This document shows, piece after piece, positions 17,117-24,189 of a stretch of 64,000 bases of DNA. The position numbers and the translations under genes were made by a program. Under the pieces are notes generated by a model that searched no databases, was not told the origin of the DNA, and saw only the letters and a program-made list of their open reading frames with translations. Source of the DNA: Chelatococcus sp. HY11 (GTDB lineage: Bacteria > Pseudomonadota > Alphaproteobacteria > Rhizobiales > Beijerinckiaceae); NCBI RefSeq assembly GCF_018398335.1, contig NZ_JAHBRX010000001.1, positions 1,860,001-1,924,000 of the forward strand, given 5' to 3'. The number at the start of each line of letters is the position of its first letter. The stretch's first letter is position 1.

Positions 17117-17378
17117 GATTGTGCTTCTCCTGATGGTGAGGCCCGATCTCGTCGGGGAAAGTCGCCATGAGTTGCGCGAGCCGCTCCCGGCCGAGCGGTG
17201 GGGGACGCGCGTTTCGTCCTGCTACGCCCTCGATGGCGGCCGCGAGTTCACGCGGCGTCATGGCCCAGAGATCGGCAGGCGCAAGCCGCAGGACGCCGAG
17301 GCCTAAGGCCATCACCGCGTCCCAGGGTAGCGGGGCGGGGGATGGTGCGGGTCCGGCTTCGGGGCGTCCTGCGGCCAT
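17109..17378 (-). CDS. GTA g10.1, phage tail assembly chaperone-like protein
   Basis: An 89-residue protein of the rcc01693-type family found after g10 in GTA clusters. The core PWDAVMALGLGVLRLAP followed by WAMTPRELAAAIEG matches the family pattern. The C-terminus is rich in His and charged residues. ATG 17378 shares its A with the g10 stop (TGATG), and the 3' end overlaps g11. By position and family it probably guards the tape measure during tail assembly. Confidence 0.85.
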   Translation of the reverse strand: MAAGRPEAGPAPSPAPLPWDAVMALGLGVLRLAPADLWAMTPRELAAAIEGVAGRNARPPPLGRERLAQLMATFPDEIGPHHQEKHNHG

Positions 17379-17764
17379 CAAGGGTTTGTGGTGGCCTGGG
17401 ATCGCTGAACCTCGGATGGATTGGGATTCGCCATACCGAAGGCGGCCGCGAGCAAATCCGCAACCGCTCGCGCATAGGCATCAAGATCGCCGGCGACAGG
17501 CAACCCGGCCACCTCCGCGTCCGAGAGTGTCGTGCCGGCACCGCGCAGCCCGGCGCCGATAATGCGGATGATGTCGCGGGCCGACAGCCGCCCCTCGCTG
17601 AGCCGCTGGCCGAGCGCCGCGAGATCCTCGGCGCCGAAGGCGGTCTCGAGCTCGGCGAGTGCCCCGAGCGTGAGGCACAGCACGTGGCACTCACCCCCGA
17701 GCCGAGCCTCGACCTCGCCCCGATGGCGGTTGGCGCGTCGCGTGGTGGTCATCGCCGGCCTCAT
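17378..17764 (-). CDS. GTA g10, GTA family tail protein
   Basis: A 128-residue protein with the GTA gp10 pattern: RHRGEVEARLGGECHVL, LTLGALAELETAFGA, then LSARDIIRIIGAGLRGAG and an Asp/Ala-rich helix. It starts in a 4-nt ATGA overlap with the g9 stop. A second ATG four codons in (17752) is also possible. Proteins of this family are tail-terminator or tail-chaperone components; the exact role is not established by sequence. Confidence 0.88.
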   Translation of the reverse strand: MRPAMTTTRRANRHRGEVEARLGGECHVLCLTLGALAELETAFGAEDLAALGQRLSEGRLSARDIIRIIGAGLRGAGTTLSDAEVAGLPVAGDLDAYARAVADLLAAAFGMANPNPSEVQRSQATTNP

Positions 17765-18171
17765 AGCGCGGTGAACGCCAAGGCGCCGGCCGATTCCAGC
17801 GCGAGCTCGAACGTGACTTCCGCAGCGTGGTCACCGGAGTATTCGAGGGAAAGGATCTGGAACGGGCCTTCGATGATGCCGAAATCGGGTATGGCCACCT
17901 GCCAGTTCACGATGACCGCGTCGAAGAAGATCTGCCGGACGCGCTGATCCGACGCCTCATCCTTGAATACGCCTGATCCCGCGATGCTGGCGCGGCGCAC
18001 CCCCGCCCCCGCCAGCAGTTCGCGCCAGCGCCCGGCCGATTGCTGGTGGGTCATATCGACCGTCTCGGCGTTGAAGGCCAGCCGGTTGCTGCGCAGGCCC
18101 GCCACGGTCACGAAGCCGGATGGGTCCCCCGCCACCTTCAGCAGAAGGTCCTTGCCTTTCTGGGCACTCAT
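17761..18171 (-). CDS. GTA g9, major tail tube protein (TP901-1 type)
   Basis: A 136-residue tail tube protein. It starts MSAQKGKDLLLKVAGD and has the typical 'FVTVAGLRSNRLAFNAETVD', 'HQQSAGRWRELLAGAGVRRA', and the end IEGPFQILSLEYSGDHAAEV. ATG 18171 has GAGGA 9 nt upstream; a TTG two codons earlier is the alternative. The coding sequence is intact and of normal length. Confidence 0.93.
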   Translation of the reverse strand: MSAQKGKDLLLKVAGDPSGFVTVAGLRSNRLAFNAETVDMTHQQSAGRWRELLAGAGVRRASIAGSGVFKDEASDQRVRQIFFDAVIVNWQVAIPDFGIIEGPFQILSLEYSGDHAAEVTFELALESAGALAFTAL

Positions 18172-18252
18172 ATCCAATCGTCCTCTTGGCTGAAATCTTG
18201 GCTGAATTTTTGGCTGGAAAATCTCTGCTGAAAATCAGGAAGCCTCTGGAGG

Positions 18253-18705
18253 TCAGGGCGTCGCGAGACATTCCGTGACGGCCCGCAGCCGCACCGTCAC
18301 GCGGGCGAGGTCGGCGCGCTCGTCGCGCCGCACTTCCGTCGCCGTGACACGCAGATTGACCAGGCGATGCCCTGCGAGCGGGAGCGACGCGTCGTGGAGC
18401 AGCCGCTCGATGCAAGCGGCGGCGGCAAGCGCCGGCCGCGCCCCACCCGGCCTGGACCAGACCGTCAGGCTGATGTCCTGTTCATGGCCCTGGTCTGTCA
18501 TGGTCGACCAATCGCGGCAGCGGGTCTCGCCGAAGACCACGAACACGCCTGACGCACCGCGCGGCACCGCGTCGTGGATGCGGGCTCCACCGAGGATGAC
18601 GGTGAGATCCGCATCCGCAGCGAGATGGAAGACGATGGCGCGGCGGAGCGCCAGCACCGGGCTCGCCAGTTCGGCCGGCGTTGGATCGCCTGGAGCCTCG
18701 CTCAT
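18253..18705 (-). CDS. GTA g8, DUF3168 tail terminator-type protein
   Basis: A 150-residue DUF3168 protein, the tail-terminator or head-completion family. Characteristic stretches are ALRRAIVFHLAADADLTVIL, 'ARIHDAVPRGA', and 'HEQDISLTVWSRPGG', with a beta-strand end (RLVNLRVTATEVRRD). It overlaps the g7 stop by 4 nt, and an 81-bp AT-richer gap separates it from g9. Confidence 0.92.
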   Translation of the reverse strand: MSEAPGDPTPAELASPVLALRRAIVFHLAADADLTVILGGARIHDAVPRGASGVFVVFGETRCRDWSTMTDQGHEQDISLTVWSRPGGARPALAAAACIERLLHDASLPLAGHRLVNLRVTATEVRRDERADLARVTVRLRAVTECLATP

Positions 18706-19031
18706 GGTGTCACCTCCTCGACGACGCAGACGAGCCAGCGGCGGCGGCCGTCGGGGTCCGCCGCGCTCAGGATGGCGAACAGCCGTTTGCCGTCGCGAAA
18801 TCGATGATTGCCGGTGATGTCGCCGCGCCAGCGCAGCGTCACGCGATAGGCCATCGCGAGCTCGCGGCGGTCACTGCGGTCGCGCTCGCTGGAGGCGCCC
18901 TGCGTCCGCTCCAGTGCAGCCCACAGCCGGGCGATCCTGCACCAGCGCCGGGAGACGCCGCCGACGTCGTCCGGCGTATCGACCGCCCGCTCCAGGACGA
19001 GTGGGCGGCGCATCATGCCGATCTCCGTCAT
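18702..19031 (-). CDS. GTA g7, head-tail adaptor
   Basis: A 109-residue head-tail joining protein. The family pattern of two short beta pairs is visible: RPLVLERAVDTPDDVGGVSR, 'WAALE', then 'VTLRWRGDITGNHRFRDGKR' and 'RRWLVCVVEEV'. It begins 1 bp after the g6 stop and ends in a 4-nt overlap with g8, so g6-g7-g8 form a tightly coupled unit. Confidence 0.92.
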   Translation of the reverse strand: MTEIGMMRRPLVLERAVDTPDDVGGVSRRWCRIARLWAALERTQGASSERDRSDRRELAMAYRVTLRWRGDITGNHRFRDGKRLFAILSAADPDGRRRWLVCVVEEVTP

Positions 19032-19032
19032 G

Positions 19033-19596
19033 TCAGAGCCTCATCGGACGGTAGGGCGCCAACAAGGCCGCGACCTCCGCCGGAAGCGTGGCCGCGGCTG
19101 CCGTATCGCCCCGTCGCTCGTACCAGCCGGCGACGAGCTGGCGCAGCGCCTGCCGCATGGGCATCGGCACGCGTTCGGGATCGGTGCCGTAGCCGACAAC
19201 GAGGTCGAGCTCGATACCGGCCGTGGACAGGCCCGGCGCCGGAACATCGGGACCGAGCGCGATGCGGCCTGCGCCTGACAGGACGTCCACCACGAAATAG
19301 CCCGGCGGCACCGCCTGCAGGCCGCCGCCTACATCGGCGACGCGGGCTGCCGCGAGCCCAAGCAGGGGGCCGATCGGAACGCGCAGGATGCGCCCCTGCG
19401 GCCAGCGGTCGAGCACGAGCCGCCAGGTCTGGCGCATCATCAGGCGCCCGGTCGTGGTCTCGATGGCCACCCGCGCCGCCGTGATCAGCGAGGCGATCAG
19501 ATCGTCATCACCATCATCGCAGACACGCAGGTAGGTCTTCATGTCGATCAACGAGACGGGCTCCTGCTCCGGCCTCTCGATCACTGTCGCTGTCAT
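19033..19596 (-). CDS. GTA g6, head-tail connector protein
   Basis: A 187-residue connector of the gp6 type. It starts near VSLIDMKTYLRVCDDGDDDL, followed by the helix ASLITAARVAIETTTGRLM and a beta-region with WPQGRILRVPIGPL. The end is 'MRQALRQLVAGWYERRGD'. ATG 19596 has GAGGA 8 nt upstream; the frame continues to 19830 but that part is antisense to the protease gene and unlike the family. It is cut off from the capsid gene by the plus-strand protease and must have its own promoter or depend on readthrough. Confidence 0.92.
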   Translation of the reverse strand: MTATVIERPEQEPVSLIDMKTYLRVCDDGDDDLIASLITAARVAIETTTGRLMMRQTWRLVLDRWPQGRILRVPIGPLLGLAAARVADVGGGLQAVPPGYFVVDVLSGAGRIALGPDVPAPGLSTAGIELDLVVGYGTDPERVPMPMRQALRQLVAGWYERRGDTAAAATLPAEVAALLAPYRPMRL

Positions 19597-19705
19597 TCTG
19601 AGATCCTCAGCGAAAACTGCGCCTCCTCGGGCACGTTGCCAAATCGACACTTCCCTTCGCGTGCACCGGCGCTTAAGCCTTGGCGCGCCGACTGGGAGCA
19701 ACCGA

Positions 19706-20599
19706 ATGTTTTTGATGAGCGCCTTGAGCCGTCCCCCTGCCATACGGGCGGTGCGGCATGCCCTGACCAAGGAAGGCTCGATCAGGCAAGCCTCGATCAA
19801 AAAAGCCCCGACGAGGACGGCCTTGATCAATCATGCGCTGGCGCTCGGCCTCGGGTCGGCGGGCTTGCTCGCAGGCTTGCCGCCGGCAAAGGCGGTGGTC
19901 GGCGCCTCCGGCAGCGGCGGGCCACTTGGCGCGGCGAGCGTCATGGTGCTCGGGTCGCGCGGCAGCGTCTGCTCGGCGGTGGTCGTTGCCCCCGACGCCG
20001 TTCTGACGGCCGCCCATTGCGTGACCGGCGCGGATGCCTTCCGCGTGCATTTCCGCGAGCGGGGCGAGCCGGTTCTCATCGAGCCGCGTGCGATCGCGGT
20101 CCATCCCGGCTACGTCCCGAATGCGATCCGCACCCGTCAACGCTCGATCGATCTCGCGCTGGTACGTCTGCCGTCGCCCTTGCCGGCGAATTTTTCCACG
20201 GCCAGTCTTGTCGCGGCCCAACGTTCTCCCGCGCTTGGCACCTCCCTGATGCTCGGCGGCTGGGGCGTGGCGCGCGAGGGAGATGGCGCGTCGAGCGGCA
20301 CCTTCCGCACGGCGCCCCTCACAGTCGTCGAGCCTTACGGCCCGAGCAGCATTCTGATCTGGGCGGCAGACCCGCAAGGGCGCGGCAAGGCAGCCGGCGC
20401 GGGCGTGTGCCGCGGCGATTCCGGCGGGCCCATCGCGCTTCAGTCGGGCGCCGTCATTGCCATCAGCACCTGGTCCAAGGGGCAGGGAAAGCGGGACTGC
20501 GGGCTCCTCAGCCAGGGCGTGCTCGTCGGCCCGCAGCGCGCCTTCATCGACAGGACGCTGGCGAGCTGGGGGCGAAGCGCGAGCTGGGTCGGGGAGTGA
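19706..20599 (+). CDS. Exported trypsin-like serine protease inserted in the GTA cluster
   Basis: A chymotrypsin-fold (S1) protease with all three catalytic residues, counting from ATG 19706: H104 in VLTAAHCV, D149 in SIDLALVRL and S239 in GDSGGPIAL. A hydrophobic segment ALALGLGSAGLLAGLPPAKA (residues 44-63) looks like a signal peptide. Before it lies a basic, repetitive stretch. A TTG at 19823 with GAGGA 5 nt upstream would place the signal peptide at the N-terminus and may be the true start. It lies on the strand opposite to g5 and g6, which are normally adjacent. It ends 7 bp from the capsid stop. It is probably a cargo gene; its substrate is unknown. Confidence 0.88.
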   Translation: MFLMSALSRPPAIRAVRHALTKEGSIRQASIKKAPTRTALINHALALGLGSAGLLAGLPPAKAVVGASGSGGPLGAASVMVLGSRGSVCSAVVVAPDAVLTAAHCVTGADAFRVHFRERGEPVLIEPRAIAVHPGYVPNAIRTRQRSIDLALVRLPSPLPANFSTASLVAAQRSPALGTSLMLGGWGVAREGDGASSGTFRTAPLTVVEPYGPSSILIWAADPQGRGKAAGAGVCRGDSGGPIALQSGAVIAISTWSKGQGKRDCGLLSQGVLVGPQRAFIDRTLASWGRSASWVGE

Positions 20600-20605
20600 A
20601 CCGCC

Positions 20606-21880
20606 TCAGCTCGCGGCGAATTTCAGGAGCTTGATGGCCGCGAAATCCTGTACGCCGCCTCCGACACGCTTGGTGGTGTAGAACAGCACATAGGGTTTCG
20701 ACGAGTAGGGATCGCGCAGGACGCGCACACCCGCGCGATCCACCACGAGATAGCCACGCCGGAAGTCGCCAAAGGCGATCGAGAGGCTGTCCTCCGCGAT
20801 GTCGGGCATGTCCTCGGCCTCGACCACGGGGAAGGACATCAGCGTCGCCGGCTGCCCGACCGAGGCCGGCGGCTGCCAGAGGTAGTTACCGTGGCTGTCC
20901 TTGAACTTGCGGATCGCGCTCTGGGTCTTGCGGTTCATCACGAAGGTCGCGTTCTGGCGATAGCCGGCCTTCAGCGCGTAGATGAGATCGATCAGGATGT
21001 CGGAGGGATTGCTCGCCGCGAAGGCGCCATCGACGCCGGTCGACACCGTGCCGAGCCTGCCCCAGCTCCAGCTCGCCTCGGCCACCGTGTCATAGGCCAG
21101 GAAGCCTTTCGGCTTGTTGGTGCCATCACCGGTGACGAAAGCCGTACCCTCCTGTTCGGCGAAAACCGTCTCGACCTCGTCCGCGAGCCACTGCTCGATA
21201 TCGACGACGGCGTCGTCGAGGAGCGTCTGGGTGGCGGCCGGCATGGCATAGAGCTCCATCGCCGGGAAGCTGAGTTCCGCGAGTGTCGGGCTGTTGGTCT
21301 GCGGCCGCGCAGCGGTTTCCGCCACCCAGCCGGAGGCAGGCCCGGTGGTCGAGAAGGCGCGCTTGTAGAGGCCGCCCGAGATGACACGGTTCGCCGCGAT
21401 GGCGCGGATCGGCGAGATCGCCGCCAGCCGCCGCAGCACCTCGCGCTCGACGGTCGCCGGCACCAGATAGCCGCCGTCGGGGCCGGAGCCGGCCGACAGC
21501 GCCTTCGCCTCCAGACCCTTGAGGCCGGCCGCCTCGCCGGATTTCATGTAACCGGCGAAGGCAACCTTGTGCTCTTGTGTCATCGCATCATTGGCCCCCT
21601 CCCCGGCCCCCGGCGCGCCGAGCGCAGGCCGGCGGGCGGCCAGCGTCAGCCGGTCGAGCCGGCGCTTGGTATCGTCCAGCGCCTGGTCGATGCGGCCGAG
21701 CTTCTCCTCGGTCACCACGTCGGCGCCGAGGCGGCTTTCGATCTCGCTGAGGCGGCTGTCGTTGGTCTCGCGGAAGGCCTCAAAGGTCGTGGCGAAATCA
21801 GCGAAAGCAGTCGCGACCTCCGTGCCGGCGGCCTTGGTTTCAGGAGCGGTCAGATCCGTGTGCATAGAGTCATTCCTCAT
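20606..21880 (-). CDS. GTA g5, HK97-type major capsid protein
   Basis: A 424-residue HK97-fold capsid precursor. Residues 1-100 are a coiled-coil delta (scaffold) region (FADFATTFEAFRETNDSRLS, IDQALDDTKRRLDRLTL) that the prohead protease would remove. The mature part starts around residue 105 (HKVAFAGYMKSGE), with family blocks AGSGPDGGYLVPATVEREVL, 'ELYAMPAATQTLLDDAVVDI', 'GDGTNKPKGFL' and 'IAFGDFRRGYLVVDRAGVRV'. ATG 21880 is used; ATG 21865 has a better ribosome site (GAGGA). The start is 3 nt from the protease stop. Confidence 0.96.
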   Translation of the reverse strand: MRNDSMHTDLTAPETKAAGTEVATAFADFATTFEAFRETNDSRLSEIESRLGADVVTEEKLGRIDQALDDTKRRLDRLTLAARRPALGAPGAGEGANDAMTQEHKVAFAGYMKSGEAAGLKGLEAKALSAGSGPDGGYLVPATVEREVLRRLAAISPIRAIAANRVISGGLYKRAFSTTGPASGWVAETAARPQTNSPTLAELSFPAMELYAMPAATQTLLDDAVVDIEQWLADEVETVFAEQEGTAFVTGDGTNKPKGFLAYDTVAEASWSWGRLGTVSTGVDGAFAASNPSDILIDLIYALKAGYRQNATFVMNRKTQSAIRKFKDSHGNYLWQPPASVGQPATLMSFPVVEAEDMPDIAEDSLSIAFGDFRRGYLVVDRAGVRVLRDPYSSKPYVLFYTTKRVGGGVQDFAAIKLLKFAAS

Positions 21881-21883
21881 GGA

Positions 21884-22474
21884 TCAGAGAGAAGCGGACA
21901 GCCGCGTGGCAGCGGCGCGGATGGTGGCGGCGAGATCGGACGCGGGCTGCACGGCGCCGGGCAAGGGGCGCCGCAAGTGATCACGCAAGCGATCGCGCGA
22001 TAGGTCACGCTTGACGCTGCCGACGCGCGCGCCGGGCAGCATCGGGAAGGTGACGAGCGAGATTTCCCAGAGATCGAGCCGTGAGATATGGCGCAGACCA
22101 TCGCGCGGATCAGTGCGAGCGCGCTCGGTGCGATAGCCGATCGAGAGGCCATCCACCGCCCCATCGCGCATCAGCGCGTGGATTTCGCGGGCACGCCCAA
22201 CGGCGAGATTGAGCTGCCCGCGCACCTTCAACCCGCGCGCATCCTCGGCGAGCGCGAGCCAGCGGCCTATCGGCTCGCCGGGATCGTGCTGCCACAGCAA
22301 CTTGACGCCCTTGATGCCGCGCCGGTCGAGGCTGGCGCGGAAGGCGCCGCGTTCCACGACATCGCGGCCGAGGTCGGGCACGCCGAACAGGCTGGCATAG
22401 CCCTCGAACAGACCGGGCGCCGCAGCCGTGGCGATCAGCTTCACCGCGGGTGCGGTCGGAAAAACCGGCTTCAC
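21884..22474 (-). CDS. GTA g4, HK97-type prohead protease (GTG start)
   Basis: The capsid-maturation serine protease, 196 residues from GTG 22474. Core blocks are LFEGYASLFGVPDLGRDVVE, 'GAFRASLDRRGIKGVKLLWQ' with the catalytic-type His (WQHDPGEPIG), and 'DGLSIGYRT' with the serine. The end is 'LWEISLVTFPMLPGARV'. I choose GTG because its GTGA overlaps the stop of the 55-residue ORF upstream. Nothing upstream in this frame to 22858 resembles a protease, and that stretch overlaps g3.5 in another frame. Confidence 0.9.
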   Translation of the reverse strand: MKPVFPTAPAVKLIATAAAPGLFEGYASLFGVPDLGRDVVERGAFRASLDRRGIKGVKLLWQHDPGEPIGRWLALAEDARGLKVRGQLNLAVGRAREIHALMRDGAVDGLSIGYRTERARTDPRDGLRHISRLDLWEISLVTFPMLPGARVGSVKRDLSRDRLRDHLRRPLPGAVQPASDLAATIRAAATRLSASL

Positions 22475-22638
22475 CGGCCGGCCCGGGCCGGCTGCCGGCG
22501 GCCATTGGCCAGCCCGGCGGCGCCCGCCTCCAGTTGCTCCAGGATGCGCACAAACGTCGCGATGGCCTCGTCCGGCTTGTGGGGCTGGCGGGGGCGGCGC
22601 TGTGCAGGCCGGGCCTGCCGCGCGGGTGAAGCATTCAT
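22471..22638 (-). CDS. Small GTA-cluster ORF between g3.5 and g4 (55 residues)
   Basis: A previously easy-to-miss ORF. ATG 22638 overlaps the g3.5 stop (ATGA), GGAGA lies 7 nt upstream, and its TGA overlaps the GTG start of the prohead protease. The product has a basic, proline-rich N-terminus (MNASPARQARPAQRRPRQPH), then a single amphipathic helix (DEAIATFVRILEQLEAGAAG) and a basic tail. I do not recognise a named family. The double coupling argues strongly that it is translated. It could be a scaffold-like or chaperone peptide, or mainly a translational link to g4. Confidence 0.7.
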   Translation of the reverse strand: MNASPARQARPAQRRPRQPHKPDEAIATFVRILEQLEAGAAGLANGRRQPARAGR

Positions 22639-22892
22639 GCTTGGGTCTCCTTGCTGGGATTGACCGATGGCTCGACCGGCGCCTCGAGCGAGGGCTGAAC
22701 GGCCGAGGACTGGGCTGCATGGCGAAGGTTGAAGCGGGCGAGCTCGCCGACGAAGACGTCGAAGCGCTGGTTCGCGGCGCTGAGCTCGCGCAGGATGAGC
22801 ACGAGGAAGGTCGAGGCGCCGCTCGCCCAGAGAAAGAGGGCGAGATGCGCGAGATCACCCCGCGCGATGAAAGTCTCAGTGATGCCGGCCAT
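22635..22892 (-). CDS. GTA g3.5-type small membrane protein
   Basis: An 85-residue protein in the position of RcGTA g3.5, between portal and prohead protease. It starts MAGITETFIARGDLAHLALF, has one predicted membrane helix (HLALFLWASGASTFLVLILR), a helix with a conserved-looking 'ANQRFDVFVGELARFN', and a Ser/Pro/Glu-rich tail. ATG 22892 has GGAGG 7 nt upstream; a longer frame to 22991 lies within the portal gene. Function unknown in the family. Confidence 0.75.
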   Translation of the reverse strand: MAGITETFIARGDLAHLALFLWASGASTFLVLILRELSAANQRFDVFVGELARFNLRHAAQSSAVQPSLEAPVEPSVNPSKETQA

Positions 22893-22909
22893 GGCAGGCC
22901 TCCGAGGGT

Positions 22910-24142
22910 TCAGCGCCCGGCCGGCCCGTAGCCGGTCGCCTCTCGCTTCTCGTCGCGATCGATGAAATCGGCGGCGGCGATACGCCGCCACAGGGCCTCG
23001 CGCTCGCTGGAGAGAGCCTCGATGCCGTCGAGATCGGGGACGAGCGTCAATGCGGGCTCATAAGCTGGGCCGAGCCACTGCGCGATACTTTGCGCCGTGC
23101 GCTTGACGAGCGGGATGACCGCCTGCCGCCAGAAGGCGCGGTTGGCTTCGGCGAAATTGGCATAGGTATTGTCGCCGGGCAGGCCCAGCATCAGCGGCGG
23201 CACGCCGAAGGCGAGCGCGATCTCGCGCGCCGCCGCGGCCTTCGCCTCGATGAAATCCATGTCCTTCGGCGACAGCGACAGCTGCTTCCAGTCGAGACCG
23301 CCATCGAGCAGCAGGGGGCGCCCCGCATTGGCCGCGCCCTGGAACTGCTCGTCGAGCTCGGCTTTCAGCCGCTCGAACTGCGCGTCGGTCAGATTGGTGC
23401 CCTGCGGCCCCGCATAAACCAGCGCGCCGGACGGCCGAGCGGCGTTGTCGAGCAGCGCCTTGTTCCAGGCGCCCGTCGCGTTGTGGATGTCGAGCGCGGT
23501 CGCCGCCGCCTCCATCGGCGACAGCCCGTAGTGGTCATCGACGGGATTGAACAAGGTGAGATGCAGGATGGGCGGGAGGCGCTCGTCTTGGCGCTCTTCC
23601 CGGCGCCCTTCTTGGCGCCCGTCCTGGCGAAAGCGGACCGTTTCGCCACCGATGGTGTAGTCATAGGCCTCCGGCCAGCCATCGCCGCCCGGCACGACGC
23701 GCATGCGGTCCGGCCGCAGCGCGAAGAGTTCGCGCGGCTCGCCATCGAGCGCGACCATCTCGATATAGGCGTTACCGGCTACCAGAAGGTGCCCATAGAC
23801 GGCCTCGAGAAAGGCGGCGCCCGCCTCCCGTGGGTTCGGGCGGGCGAGAAGCTTGAGCAGGGGATGATCATCGAGCTCCCGACGGCCGTCATAGGCGAGC
23901 CAGGGCACGGAGGCGGCGGCCTCGGCGATCATGCGGACGCAGCGGTGGACGACCGCGTTGCGCTGGAAGCCCTCGCGCGCCAAGGCCGCGTAGTCGCGCG
24001 GCGTCCAGACCGGCTTGCCCATCTGGTAAAAGGCAATGAGCGGTCCCGCCCGCGAGGCCTTGGCTTCAGGGGGCGCGGCCGTTGCCGGGCGCGACGGCGT
24101 GTTCACCGCGCGCCCGATGAGGCGGGTGAGAAAGTTCGGCAT
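22910..24142 (-). CDS. GTA g3, portal protein
   Basis: A 410-residue HK97-family portal. The conserved start of the fold is clear (FQRNAVVHRCVRMIAEAAAS, then 'VPWLAYDG'). It is followed by 'HPLLKLLARPNPREAGAAFL', 'VYGHLLVAGNAYIEM', 'NPVDDHYGLSPMEAAATALD', 'LDWKQLSLSPKDMDFIEAKA' and 'FGVPPLMLGLPGDNTYANFA'. Between residues 180 and 195 is an Arg/Glu/Gln/Asp-rich insert (RQDGRQEGRREERQDER), a small expansion. I start at ATG 24142; the upstream open frame to 24745 lies inside the terminase gene in another frame. Confidence 0.95.
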   Translation of the reverse strand: MPNFLTRLIGRAVNTPSRPATAAPPEAKASRAGPLIAFYQMGKPVWTPRDYAALAREGFQRNAVVHRCVRMIAEAAASVPWLAYDGRRELDDHPLLKLLARPNPREAGAAFLEAVYGHLLVAGNAYIEMVALDGEPRELFALRPDRMRVVPGGDGWPEAYDYTIGGETVRFRQDGRQEGRREERQDERLPPILHLTLFNPVDDHYGLSPMEAAATALDIHNATGAWNKALLDNAARPSGALVYAGPQGTNLTDAQFERLKAELDEQFQGAANAGRPLLLDGGLDWKQLSLSPKDMDFIEAKAAAAREIALAFGVPPLMLGLPGDNTYANFAEANRAFWRQAVIPLVKRTAQSIAQWLGPAYEPALTLVPDLDGIEALSSEREALWRRIAAADFIDRDEKREATGYGPAGR

Positions 24143-24189
24143 GAACTGTTCTTTCGATGGGACAGAGCGGAAATTCTGGTGTGGCGGGA

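Noticed and set aside
19597-19830. N-terminal extension of g6
   Set aside because: It is antisense to the protease gene; ATG 19596 has a good ribosome site and fits the family start.
22475-22858. Upstream extension of the prohead protease frame
   Set aside because: It overlaps g3.5 and the 55-residue ORF and is Ser/Pro/Arg-rich with no family resemblance.
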